NCBI GenBank assembly: GCA_002261195.1
Contig: MVBO01000015.1
Span: 124,001 to 188,000 of the forward strand
Source: Bifiguratus adelaidae
Lineage: Eukaryota > Mucoromycota > Endogonomycetes > Endogonales
Direction: 5' to 3'
DNA: 64,000 bases
Shown: in pieces, positions 1 through 9,985 of the stretch
Layout: every line of letters begins with the position of its first letter
How positions within the stretch are numbered: the stretch's first letter is position 1
Made by a program: the position numbers and the translations under genes
Notes under the pieces: generated by a model
Seen by the model: only the letters and a program-made list of their open reading frames with translations
Told to the model about the DNA's origin: nothing
Databases searched by the model: none

Positions 1-2
1 CG

Positions 3-257
3 GCCTTCTCAAGAGATCAAGTGTCAAAGATATACGTACAAGACAGATTGCAAGAGAATGGTACGCTGGTGTGGGATATTTTGAGTCGAGAAGGCAGGGT
101 GGTTGTGTCCGGATCCAGTGGCAAGATGCCGGAAGCGGTGCAGTACGCATTGAAGACCATATTCGTGAAAGAAGGCGGTATGAATGCCTCAGAAGCAGAG
201 CAGTACTTTACCAGATTAGAGAAAGAAGGTCGATATCTGCAAGAATGTTGGTCTTAG
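3..257 (+). CDS. TAH18: NADPH-dependent diflavin oxidoreductase (NDOR1/TAH18), 3' end
   Basis: Partial gene cut by the window start; only the last 84 codons are visible, reading AFSRDQVSKIYVQDRLQENG and ending RYLQECWS at a TAG. This is the C-terminal NADP-binding end of the CPR-like diflavin reductases, and YVQDRL, the GGM-x-A-E-A block and the final aromatic-containing tail match the NDOR1/Tah18 branch. The family gives electrons from NADPH to Dre2/anamorsin for cytosolic iron-sulfur cluster assembly. The family assignment rests on the tail only, so a related cytochrome P450 reductase is possible but fits less well. The next gene starts only 49 bp downstream on the same strand. Confidence 0.75.
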   Translation, partial: AFSRDQVSKIYVQDRLQENGTLVWDILSREGRVVVSGSSGKMPEAVQYALKTIFVKEGGMNASEAEQYFTRLEKEGRYLQECWS

Positions 258-306
258 AGAATTGGTATATTATAGAATAGAGAAGGATGCATCTGCGCGA
301 CTCGAA

Positions 307-1329
307 ATGACTTCTCCATTACAACGGGCGCTGGCTGCCTTTCAACCTAGGCGGACGTTTCCATACGATCGGGTGCTGAACTGGTTTCCTGGGCATATGG
401 CAAAAGGTCTACGGGTGATTCAGAGCAAACTTTCGTCCACCGATCTAGTTATAGAAGTACGCGACGCTCGTATACCAGTGACCAGTATCAACCCCCGTTT
501 CGAACGACTCGTTGGCCGCAAGAACCGGATCGTGGTGTACAACAAAGTCGATCTGGCTGATCCAACCTTAACCGATCTCTTCAGGACCGCCCTGCAGAAA
601 AGGCAAAAAGTAAACGTTTCATACCACTTGGCCAGCACGTACGATGCTTCAAACATGCGGAAACTACTTGAACTGGCGGGGAGCAAAGGCGCGGAGCTGC
701 ATTCTTTGACGGCGCTCGTTGTCGGAATGCCGAACGTCGGCAAATCATCGCTTATCAATGCATTACGCAATGTGGGGACCAGACGAGGTAAAGCTGCCAA
801 GACAGGTGCTCAAGCTGGTGTGACTCGGTCCGTTGCAAGCGTCGTCAAGGTTTATGAGGAACCACCCATCTATCTCATCGATACACCGGGCGTCATGCCT
901 CCACATATTCCGTCACCAGAAGCAGGTATCAAGATCGCTCTTACGGGAGGCATGAGGGATCATTTAGCAGATGAACAGGTGATTGCAGATTACTTGCTCT
1001 TTCAGCTCAATTTGCATAGTCGATTTGAGTATGCTTCTTGGGCAAAGACACCAGATCTGATGCCTACCAACGACATCCATATACTGCTTGATTCCATTGC
1101 ACGGCGCATAGGTGCTATACACACTGGTGGTGAACCCGATCACACGGCGGCAGCCAGGTTCTGGATAAAGCAATATCGTGAAGGTAAACTGGGGAGAATG
1201 ACATTGGATGAGGTTCGATTAGCCGACACTCCCGTTGTCGAGACTGAAAGTCGTCGACAGGAGAAGAAGAGATCGAAACTAGAGAAAAGAAAGCAGGCAC
1301 GCAAGGATGGAACTGTTTCCGTGCCATAA
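307..1329 (+). CDS. MTG1: Mitochondrial ribosome-associated GTPase 1 (MTG1, YlqF/RbgA family)
   Basis: Single-exon gene of 340 aa. It is a circularly permuted GTPase: the G4 motif NKVD (about residues 79-82) comes before the P-loop GMPNVGKSS (about 140-148), and DTPG (G3) follows near 195. N-terminal WFPGHMAKGL and VIEVRDARIP are hallmarks of the YlqF/MTG1 family, which assists late assembly of the large mitochondrial ribosomal subunit. The start is the first in-frame ATG; the open frame upstream has only a TTG. The N-terminus is basic and hydrophobic, compatible with mitochondrial import. The C-terminal 30 residues are lysine/arginine rich. It converges with the ADE16/17 gene, 117 bp away. 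Confidence 0.93.
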   Translation: MTSPLQRALAAFQPRRTFPYDRVLNWFPGHMAKGLRVIQSKLSSTDLVIEVRDARIPVTSINPRFERLVGRKNRIVVYNKVDLADPTLTDLFRTALQKRQKVNVSYHLASTYDASNMRKLLELAGSKGAELHSLTALVVGMPNVGKSSLINALRNVGTRRGKAAKTGAQAGVTRSVASVVKVYEEPPIYLIDTPGVMPPHIPSPEAGIKIALTGGMRDHLADEQVIADYLLFQLNLHSRFEYASWAKTPDLMPTNDIHILLDSIARRIGAIHTGGEPDHTAAARFWIKQYREGKLGRMTLDEVRLADTPVVETESRRQEKKRSKLEKRKQARKDGTVSVP

Positions 1330-1446
1330 TTCGGTATATAGATTTTGCACCATCCCATTGTAAAATTAATCATCCTTAGACCTGGACATAGGATGCCATT
1401 TTCTTTTCTGGTGGGACACATCGTATATGCAAACGTTGTAAGTTTT

Positions 1447-3493
1447 CTAATGATGGAACAGTCTCAAGTCGGTATGACAGACCACCATGTTGTAACCGTC
1501 AGCAGCAGCAATGACGACATCATCTTGAACAGAGCCGCTTGGGGCCGCAATGTAGTTGACGCCACTTTGCGAGACACGTTGAACGTTGTCGCTAAAGGGA
1601 AAGAAGGCGTCGGAGGAAACGACGACGTCGTGCAACTGCTGCATCCATTCTTTGCGCTCCTGAGAAGTCAAGGGCTCGGGGACGGTATTGAACAAGCTCT
1701 CCCATTGAGCACGTTCTGCACCTTCGCCAATCTTGTCAATCACGTAAAGATCAATGGCATTGGACTTGTCAGCACGCTTCACCACCTTCTTGAAGTCAAA
1801 TGCCAACACTTTGGGGTGGTGACGCAACCACCAATTGTCTGCCTTGTCACCAGCGAGGCGAGTACAATGGATGCGCGATTGCTGTCCAGCGCCCAAGCCT
1901 ATTACCATACCATTCTTGGCATAGCAGACAGAGTTAGACTGGGTGTACTTGAGGGCGATTGTGGCGACGATGAGATCAATAACAGCGGATTTGGGAAGCT
2001 AAGAATCGAGCGACTTAATTGAGACATCCGAAGACGAGCAAGCAAACTTACCTGCTTGTTCTTTGAAACAATGTTCTTGAACAGATCCTCTGTGATCTGC
2101 ACATTGTTACGCTTTTGCTCGAGGTATAAGCCGTAAACTTGTCTGGTTTCCATGGTGGCAGGTTCGTAGTTGGGATCCATTTTCAGAACGCAATACTTTC
2201 CGCCCTTCTTCTTTCGCAAAATTTCCAAGGCGGCATCTTCGTAATCGGGAGCAATTACACCGTCCGAGACTTCACGGGAAATGATTCGTGCCGTGGCCAC
2301 ATCGCACTTGGTGGAGAGAGCAATCCAGTCACCAAATGAAGACATGCGATCGGCTCCGCGGGCACGAGCATAGGCATTGGCCAGAGGGGTCAGAGGTTCC
2401 TTAAGGTCGTCGACTTGATAGACCTTCTTCTCGATATCGTCTAGCTCCGTACCTACGGCAGCGCCAGCGGGAGATACGTGCTTGAAGGAGGCTGCTGCAG
2501 GCAAGCCAGTCGCCTTGGTAAGCTCCTTGACTAATGGCCAGGAGTTGAGAGCATCGAGGAGGTTAATGTATCCAGGGGATCCTGCCATGACGGTAATTGG
2601 GAGCTCTCCTTCCTGGACATATACTTGTGCGGGCTTCTGGTGCGGGTTAGCTCCATAGCGCAGTGTCATCATCGCCTTGTCTTTAGCATATTGTTGACGG
2701 AAATAGTTAGAGATGGCGTCATCGTAGTCGGCGGTGTGATTGAATGCCTGGAACAATCATGAGCAAACGTCACATATGAGCTTTCCTCCTACTTTAAGCG
2801 CAAGCAAATTGCGGGTCTCTTGAGAAACTTGGCCATTGCGCTTGAGCTCATCAATGACCAAAACGTAATCTTTTGGATCCGAGACAATGGCGACACGAGC
2901 GTGATTCTTGGCTGCGGCGCGAAGCAAGGTTACACCACCTGCAGACGCACGGTACGTGAGCTTTTGTAGAGAAAGATTTGCTGCCGAGGCCCTTACCGAT
3001 ATCAATCTCCTCGACTGCACCTGCAATGGTGACATCTGGTTTAGCCACCGTCTCCTTAAAGGGATACAAGTTGCAGACAACAATGTCGATCTTTTCGATG
3101 CCTTGAGCAGCGAGATCGGCATTGTCAGACTCAATGTCACGAGCCAAGATACCACCGTGTACGGCAGGGTGAAGCGTCTTGACACGACCGCCTAACATCT
3201 CGGGCGCCTTTGTAATCTCGGACACGTCACTATGTAAAGCTGAGTATAAATTACCAAGCATGCTTTTTACCTACCCTATGGGCAGACCGGCTTGACGCAC
3301 AAGCTTGGCTGTGCCGCCCGAGCCCAACAAGCGCACACCGAGGGCATTAAGCTCATTGGCGAACTCGACCAGTCCGGTCTTGTCGTATACCGATAAAATG
3401 GCTATATCAGGCAGTCAGCAACTTCATGTATCTTGGCTGTCGTGCATTCGACCCTTCATCCCTCTCTAACTTACCGATCTTCTGTCGAGCCAT
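1447..3493 (-). CDS. ADE17: Bifunctional AICAR transformylase/IMP cyclohydrolase (ATIC)
   Basis: Six exons on the minus strand: 3493..3475, 3401..3275, 3229..2997, 2938..2793, 2747..2052, 1998..1447, giving 590 aa, the usual ATIC length. The first coding exon is only 19 nt. The N-terminal MGS-like IMP cyclohydrolase domain carries GSGGTAKLV and [14 protein letters not shown]; the C-terminal transformylase domain begins around [12 protein letters not shown] and contains [13 protein letters not shown] and [18 protein letters not shown]. The enzyme performs the last two steps of de novo purine synthesis in the cytosol. A double telomere-like motif lies about 40 bp upstream of the start codon. 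All phases close and all introns are GT-AG. Confidence 0.95.
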
Positions 3494-4547
3494 GGCGTGC
3501 CAACAACAAAAAAGCACAAACTTTGATCTGATCACCCTAACCCTAATTGCAGGACATTGCGTTTTGGAGTTAGACGACGCGTGCGTGAAGAAACCGCGGG
3601 CCTTCACGAGCATTGTACACCAGAGCGTTGGCTACATATTTGCCACTGGAGGCCCCTTTTGGCCATTGGTTCGTTGTGTCCATTGTTCAATATGGGGATT
3701 GTCCAAATGGAGAAGAGATGCGCGTGCGAGGACGTTCATTGGCTGTAAGGCTAATATATGAAATACCTATATTACTCTGGACGGAACAGGTGAGGCCAGT
3801 GACGAAAAACACCCTTGCCACTGCAACAAACAAGGATACGAGTTTCTCAACTTTGCTATAATTTCATTTGTTTGGCAACCAAGCACAATTGAGCTGTGAA
3901 TCGATATTATCAGTGCACCGGCTATGCTTGCTGACAGATTTATTTGCTTTATTTGCACTATATTAAAGCGTTGACTTTTGGCATACAGCATATAAAGGCG
4001 TCAACGTCGTGCGCCCCTGCATCGTCACGTTAGCTGCGTCTTGTCTCTCCCTCTTCCCTTCTTCCTGGGTACCTGCATTTCCCTTGTAGACATTTTTCCC
4101 TTCTATTTTTCAACAAGGCATACACACCTTACCCCTGGAGGCGTCTCCTGGTATTAAGGTCGCAGCCGTCTAGTCCTTTTCTAGGCTCAGGATTGTGTTC
4201 TCGCCAGGAGACACCGCCATACTTGCCACCGTTAGGGAAGTATCCACCGCATTAGGTTTCAATCGCTTGCCAAAATTGGTCATAGCAAGAGCACGGCGCA
4301 CTCCATTCATTGAATATTCGCTCTAGTGCTTGCATTATTCGTCAGGTATATATCACCACAATAGGCATTGTGAAAGCCATCTGGCTTTTTCATGCTTTCG
4401 CGAGGTCCATCAGATACTAAACAACTTTCATCATCTTATTTAAAAGCATTGCATCCTTGAATTGGGCAGAATTGCCATTGATTGCGCATTGAGGAGCATT
4501 TGATAAGTGGCAATTTGTAAGCGACCAGCCACTACTACAACGCCAAG
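3494..4547. other. Intergenic region between divergent ATIC and WOPR genes
   Basis: About 1.05 kb with no supportable coding region. The left part should hold the ATIC promoter. The right part looks like a long promoter or 5' leader for the WOPR gene. It has pyrimidine-rich runs (around 4045-4070), a 9-bp inverted repeat GTCTCCTGG at 4143-4151 against CCAGGAGAC at 4204-4212, and a tight palindrome AAAGCCA-TC-TGGCTTT at 4373-4388. Confidence 0.6.
3534..3548. promoter_or_regulatory. Double CCCTAA (telo-box/Tbf1-like) element upstream of ATIC
   Basis: ACCCTAACCCTAATT lies 41 bp upstream of the ATIC start codon (minus-strand gene). TTAGGG repeats in promoters are bound by Tbf1/TRF-like factors in several fungi; that role here is inference. 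The same 14-mer core recurs upstream of LCP5 near 26549. Confidence 0.4.
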
Positions 4548-5702
4548 ATGGAGACGTACTACGGCCACCTACAGACGCCTCAGGATGCATTGCTCCTTGT
4601 AGAAGCCACGAAGCAGGACATGCTTCCGCGGATCCATCGACGCCTATCTCTCTCTGAGCGTGGCCAGATCCGTTCTGGTGATGTTTTCATATGGGAGGAA
4701 AACGAGGCTGGAATGAGAAGATGGACAGATGGAAGGCGGTGGAGTCCAAGTCGAGTTGGAGGGGTCTTTTTGACTTATCGAGAATTGGAAGGCGACAAGA
4801 GACTGGACAAAGCCCGCTCACAATACCGTGAATTCGCGACAGATTTTTATGCGCAACAATCCAACTATAAGCCGCATGGATTGATCAAGCAATCCTTCAG
4901 TACGACCACTCAGACCAATCAGCGGTATCACATCATTGCTTACTACACCAAGAAGGACATTCTTGGCGGTCGCCTGATCAATCCAGAGAGTGATCCAAGA
5001 TTCAGCGGCATCGTTATCCCACAAGGCATGTACCCCGAATTAATGAGCCTTGCCCTTCCCTCCCAATACATGTCAACTTATGGTCATAATTTTCAATCAC
5101 CGCACTATACGGCTCCACCCAACGATGGGAATATGCGTAAAGAGGTTGTGCCAAGACAACTGACATTTGTTGCTTCGCCAATATCCGATCAGACTCGCAC
5201 AACGCCAGATTTGGTTTCTCCCACGGCACCTTCTCTTAGTCGATCGTCTTCCAATTCCCCATCACCCTCTGACTCCTCCACGACCTCTTCCTCTACCAAA
5301 TACTCCCCCAATACGCAATCGCACTACCATTCACTGCAAGAATATGGAACACGTGGCGACTACACGCCAAAATTGGCTGCTCCTCGCGTACTCCAAATCG
5401 GTGAAATCCTGCCCCCACCTACACGGCCCTGCCGCTTACTCTCCTCCATCTGGTCGCCTCAAAGCGACACCACCGTGTCCATGCCCAGCACACCTTCCAA
5501 TATCTCGGGCTTGCGTTCTCCGCAATTGACGCATGTCGAGCTTCCACTGCCCATCCTATCCCAATTGCCATTTGACCAATTGCCGGCGCGAGATATCCCA
5601 TGGCATAAGATTATCGAGACAAATGGTTCGGGTGGTCACCGATGTGGGATTGAGGAAGATGCACGACAATTAGAAGGCTTGTGGAACGCACTTCGATTTT
5701 GA
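4548..5702 (+). CDS. WOPR (Gti1/Pac2) family transcription factor
   Basis: Single exon, 384 aa. The N-terminal half carries the WOPR fold: GHLQTPQDALLLVEA near residues 6-20, then RRLSLSERGQIRSGDVF, the highly conserved EAGMRRWTDGRRWSPSRV (about 53-70) and FLTYRELE. The second WOPR lobe is GLIKQSFS followed by QRYHIIAYYTKKDI (about 111-140). The C-terminal half is serine/proline/threonine-rich low complexity with no other domain, typical of these regulators. Family members (Wor1, Ryp1, Mit1, Pac2, Gti1) control morphological switching, sporulation or effector expression. Which of the two fungal subfamilies this belongs to cannot be told by eye. The unusually long upstream leader fits a highly regulated gene. 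Confidence 0.9.
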   Translation: METYYGHLQTPQDALLLVEATKQDMLPRIHRRLSLSERGQIRSGDVFIWEENEAGMRRWTDGRRWSPSRVGGVFLTYRELEGDKRLDKARSQYREFATDFYAQQSNYKPHGLIKQSFSTTTQTNQRYHIIAYYTKKDILGGRLINPESDPRFSGIVIPQGMYPELMSLALPSQYMSTYGHNFQSPHYTAPPNDGNMRKEVVPRQLTFVASPISDQTRTTPDLVSPTAPSLSRSSSNSPSPSDSSTTSSSTKYSPNTQSHYHSLQEYGTRGDYTPKLAAPRVLQIGEILPPPTRPCRLLSSIWSPQSDTTVSMPSTPSNISGLRSPQLTHVELPLPILSQLPFDQLPARDIPWHKIIETNGSGGHRCGIEEDARQLEGLWNALRF

Positions 5703-5862
5703 TTAGATTTGAATGTATATTTTAATGGCAAGTCTCATGTAATAATGTCGCGGCGCGACAGCATGGAACAGAGAACGGTAACCTGCTACTAGATTTATTG
5801 TTACATACTACCAAGTGTCAGCATTGGGTATCTTGTACAACTGCTTTAGCGATTGCATCGTT

Positions 5863-7051
5863 CTAAATTAGGGGAGTGAAAGTAGGTTGAACCAGAGGTT
5901 CATGTTCAGGAGGACTCTGGGGGAAGCCGTCAGTCATCACATTGAGCTCATGCATAACGGTATAAACCTCTTCGTCAGACGGCTCTTTGCCTTGTATCAC
6001 TTTTTCAATCCTTAGCCGTCCTGCAGCCTTCAGAATGTAACTAAATTGTGCGTGTATTTGCACGAAAATATCCTAGTAGATTGGCGTCAGTGTATACGCA
6101 AAAACAACGAGCGAGAATAAGGCTACTTGCTTTGATGTCGAGTAGTTTTTCGAGTGAGCGCAAAGGTTTGTAGATTTGCCTCCTCAAGTATGCAGCTATG
6201 TATCGCATGAGTCTTGGATACCAGATCACTGTACGATGTCTTACTTGGATCATCTCGCTCGCGTTGCGCCTCCTTTTCGAGCCGATAAATGTAATTTGCA
6301 CGAGCTTGCAGGTTAATGACCATCGACCGAAATTCCCTTCACAGAGTCACGAAGGGTAACAGAAGAGCAGTTGCTTTTGACGCTTACCTTTCAATGAACG
6401 TCCAGCAACCAGCAAGATAAACTCGATCGGTGGCAAGCATTGTTATGCTATAGTTGCGGATTTCACCGCGTGCTTCCGCATCTCGGATGGTGAAGGTATA
6501 CGATAGCGCATACGCATCGTGCTCATCGCCATGGAGGACTGGTCCATCTTTTCTTGGGTTATATTCGACCGACAGACTGAAAAAATGCACCTTTAGGCAT
6601 CTCCAGAACCGCATCTCCTTATCAAGGACGCTTACCCTCGAATGCAAGCTTTCCGAAGGGCGGCATATACTTCAGGATCGCTCGGTTCTCTCGTACTCAC
6701 GTATTCGCACGTGGCATCATCCGGATCGGTTGTGATCATACCAGCACATTCTCCAGCATTCGAAAGATTCATGCCCGACTCTACGCCATCCATGGCCGGA
6801 AACTCCGCGATGCAAGCCAGACATCGAGTTTTGCGACCCGTTGATAAGATATTGTGTCTAGGAGGTGTGGAAGAAAAGGGAGAAGTTGAGGGCGACAAGG
6901 CCTTGTCTATATCCTTGTCGCTTCTTTCTTGTGAATTCGTACTGGACGGGTTCTTTGGACGTGTATGGCTGGCTCGAGACACCTGAGTACAAAACACAAT
7001 CTGATGACCGTCTGCCTCACAAAAGTGCAGAAAAGCAACAAGTGCGTTCAT
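5863..7051 (-). CDS. LST7: Folliculin/Lst7 homologue (short fungal form)
   Basis: Five exons: 7051..6636, 6576..6388, 6336..6245, 6195..6131, 6072..5863, encoding 323 aa. The N-terminus MNALVAFLHFCEADGHQIVF matches folliculin, and the CxxC-type segment (TRCLACIAEF), the block GPVLHGDEHDAYALSYTFTI and the strand NYSITMLATDRVYLAGCW match the longin domain. The C-terminal DENN part of animal folliculin is missing, as in yeast Lst7. Family members work with FNIP/Lst4 as a GTPase-activating complex for Rag GTPases, controlling TORC1 at the vacuole. Intron 4 is predicted to use a GC donor (GCAAGT at 6130); the nearby GT alternative breaks the frame. Confidence 0.85.
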
Positions 7052-7592
7052 GATGGAAAAGTGTCGTTTTGTGGTTATTTTATGGGTATGGCTGGGCCTC
7101 TAGCCACTACCCTTGGCATCTACACGATGCAAAGCCCTTGGGTTTTGCAGAAAGTTGGCCTTCAACACTTCGTGATTACAACTGGCAAGCTTCCTAGGGT
7201 CACCTGATCTCCCGATTTGGTATCTAAGCGACCAGCGCGTGAAACAATGTGATGTGCGAGGCATATTGAGCGGCGTCAATTTGAGTTCCCTATGCTACTC
7301 AGAAGATAAGGTGTGTACTCTACAACGATGTCTATTCTTTCCGACAAAGCTCTCTGCAATCGATCGAGCTCTGGTTCTGTCTGTTTGTGTTTGAAGTCAA
7401 TTGAATCACCTCGTGAGAGAATTTGCCTCGGTGTATGGCGGGGATGGCATATCGAGCTATCAGAGATCGAAGACACCGACGCAGAGGCACGAGTACTGCA
7501 ATCCTTCCATGCAACGAAGTGTTTGCTGTGCTCAATCCAGTGTCTTGAATCAATTGACCATTCAATATTTCAATGATATGGACTGTGTTCAA
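7052..7592. other. Intergenic region upstream of LST7
   Basis: No gene recognised. The open frames are short and overlapping on both strands and show no family motif. The right edge is the breakpoint of the mannanase relic. Confidence 0.5.
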
Positions 7593-8065
7593 AGTGCGTC
7601 CCTTCGACGGTTACAAAAATTGCTTGGCTTGCCGCGATGAAAATGGGCTGGAACAGCGTAAAAGACGCTTGTGAGAGATCCAAGTGCAGCGATAAACCTC
7701 CTGATCCTCATATTTGCCATAGCATCTCTTCCGGAGCTGAGCTTCCTTCCTTCTTTACACCGTCCGCACTCGGCATGGGAAGTGGGACAAGGTGCGTTGA
7801 GAGCGATGAAAGTCGGGATGATTCAAGGATGGTGCTGGGGAGTTCTGAGGCCCATAACTCGGTGAGCAGCATGACAAAGTTGGTCACCCACATGCTCTCG
7901 CGCGCCTGATTTGGGCAAAGAATTTAGTGGAGAAGCACAAGTTGATCAGATTGGGATTGACCCGTGGATGCCAACATGAAATCTCGGTGCCAAGAGCATG
8001 CGCACACATTGGCGTGGATGAGTGCAACCAGCATAACAGCCGTTGTCTACCGCAAGTCATGCTGT
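7593..8065 (-). pseudogene. Inverted relic of the GH5 mannanase promoter and first codons
   Basis: Read on the minus strand, this segment aligns with plus-strand positions of about 18775-19258: promoter blocks such as ATGTGTGCGCATGCTCT and CCACTAAATTCTTTGCCCAA, then the start ATGAGGAT, a signal-peptide-like stretch, CATCGCGGCAAGCCAAGC and GTCGAAGGGACGCACTTTG. Similarity stops abruptly at 7593, so the catalytic body is absent. A one-base insertion (AATTTTTGTAACC against GACTTTGTAACC) shifts the frame after about 32 codons. The TATA-like sequence of the intact gene is lost. I read this as a truncated, inverted segmental duplicate of the gene at 19131; it is not expected to make an enzyme. Confidence 0.88.
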
Positions 8066-8620
8066 AGGTTTGGTCAACCTGCAATGTTGACCCCTGAAGA
8101 GCCCTTAAGTGTCCGGTAAGTCAGGGATTTGCGATCGGTCAGGGATAATCGGAGGTTTGTCATCCCCGGTCGCATAAGCGCTAAATCACGCTGTTGAGAA
8201 ACTGTGCGGCTAGATAGGCGAAGAAACTCCCGTCGGTTACAATCAAATTCCAGGCAATCCATTTGATAGCCTGCTTTGACTCGCTCCCATGATTGCATCC
8301 ATATCACCAAAAGATTTAACGATGTATTATCTAAGTTATTGGAAACAATATCTGTTTGACCTACCTTGCGCGGTGACACTCCTTTGTCACTCATATTCAA
8401 TGGTAATGCACTCTCTGCATCGCTCCTCGTATCCGACGAAAAGCTCACTGCGCCACTGCCTCCAATGTCTGCGCCACCTGCCAGTATTGGCAAATAAACA
8501 GTCCACTTTTTTTGCTATAAGAGGCTTACTCATCGGGTACAGACAGTCAGTGAAACTTGATCGCACTCTCTCTCTTCACTTCTTATTCGACCTCTACGAG
8601 TACGAATAGCTTGAGTCACC
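8066..8620. other. eIF6 promoter region with an unrecognised minus-strand ORF
   Basis: An open frame of 139 codons runs on the minus strand from 8493 to 8074. It begins MPILAGGADIGGSGAVSFSS and resembles nothing I recognise; it may be chance or a first exon. A TATA-like TATAAG at 8516-8521 lies 100 bp before the eIF6 start. Confidence 0.35.
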
Positions 8621-9436
8621 ATGGCTGTTCGTGCACAATTCGAAAACAGCAACGAGATCGGTGTTTTTTCACGCCTCACCAACTCTTACTGTTTGGTAGC
8701 CATTGGCGGCTCAGAGAACTTTTACAGGTAAGCGTTGTGGTTCATTTTGGCCGTCAAAGAGGTGTCTTGCGCTTTCCATCGCCTTACCTAACGATATGCC
8801 ACTAGCGTTTTTGAAAGTGAACTTAACGACATCATCCCGGTGATTCACACCTCCATCGGCGGCACACGTATCGTAGGACGGTTAACAGCCGGCAACAAAA
8901 ATGGCCTCCTTGTCCCCAATACCACTACCGATCAAGAACTACAACATCTCCGAAACTCCTTGCCCGATAAGGTCCAAATTCAACGTGTGGAGGAGCGTCT
9001 GAGTGCGCTCGGTAATGTCATTGCTTGCAATGATTACGTTGCTCTTGTACATCCCGATATCGACCGGGAAACAGAGGAAATAATTGCGGATGTGCTAGGT
9101 GTGGAAGTATTCCGTCAGACGATTGCCGATAATGTGCTTGTCGGCTCCTTCTGTGCTATCAGCAACCAAGGTGGCATAGTACATCCTCGTACAACCATAC
9201 AAGATCAAGATGAATTGTCCTCCCTTCTCCAAGTCCCCTTGGTTGCAGGAACTGTCAACCGTGGTTCGGATGTCATTGGCGCTGGACTAGTGGTCAATGA
9301 CTGGTGTGCCTTTGCCGGTCTAGATACAACGAGTACCGAATTGAGTGTAGTAGAGAGCATTTTCAAGTTGCAAGAAGCGCAACCTACAGCCATTGTCAAT
9401 GAGATGCGTGATGCTCTGGTAGATACCTACAGTTAA
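8621..9436 (+). CDS. TIF6: Eukaryotic translation initiation factor 6 (eIF6/Tif6)
   Basis: Two exons, 8621..8727 and 8806..9436, giving 245 aa, exactly the usual eIF6 length. The start [20 protein letters not shown] and repeated beta-propeller blocks ([63 protein letters not shown]) are diagnostic. eIF6 binds the 60S subunit at uL14, is needed for its biogenesis and prevents early joining to 40S until released by Efl1/Sdo1. The single intron interrupts codon 36 with a standard GTAAGC donor. Confidence 0.97.
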
Positions 9437-9985
9437 ACAATGAAGACACCTAGGACCACTAATTACCCCACGGCATCAAATGGAGAAGTCTGATTGGTTA
9501 ATCTTAAAAAGCGATCGCCAAGATCACACGTCTGTCCGCGTGAGCAGTGTGCGCCTAGAGACGAGTGCCATTGGTCGAGTGCATGATGGTGAGAAGGTTA
9601 TATAGCCGAGGGCATTCCATCCAGCGGTTTACTCTTTCCTTGCAACGGTGAGTATATGCGCAAATATGCGTTGGGGTTGGAATGGCATTGCCCTTTTATA
9701 GGAAGGGTTGACTTGGTTAGCGGTACCTCGTCTCTTTTTCTCTTTTTCCTCTGCTCTTTCCTCTACTTTGGGGTCGGAGAAAGGCATAGACTTGAGCTGA
9801 CAGTGGTTGCTTCTCTGATTAGGCTCACTGTCCTGACGTTGCCATCTTCCCCTTTTTGATTCCGCAAGTTCATCATCGCGGGTGCTGACATTGCCTCCGC
9901 CTCCGCCATCTGCATTACTCGCATCGACGCTTGACACTCTATTGTATTATCATCATCGTCAGCCATTGTCAACCATCCGCCCACT
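9437..9985. promoter_or_regulatory. Upstream region of the GT4 gene
   Basis: No coding region. A TATA-like TTATATAG lies at 9599-9606, followed by a splice-donor-like CGGTGAGT near 9646 and pyrimidine-rich runs at 9729-9768, so a 5' UTR intron is possible. These are sequence impressions, not proof. Confidence 0.45.

Noticed and set aside
1345-2022. 225-aa plus-strand gene
   Set aside because: Antisense shadow of the ATIC 3' exon.
3534-3548. Internal telomere
   Set aside because: Only two repeat units, in a promoter, amid normal genes.
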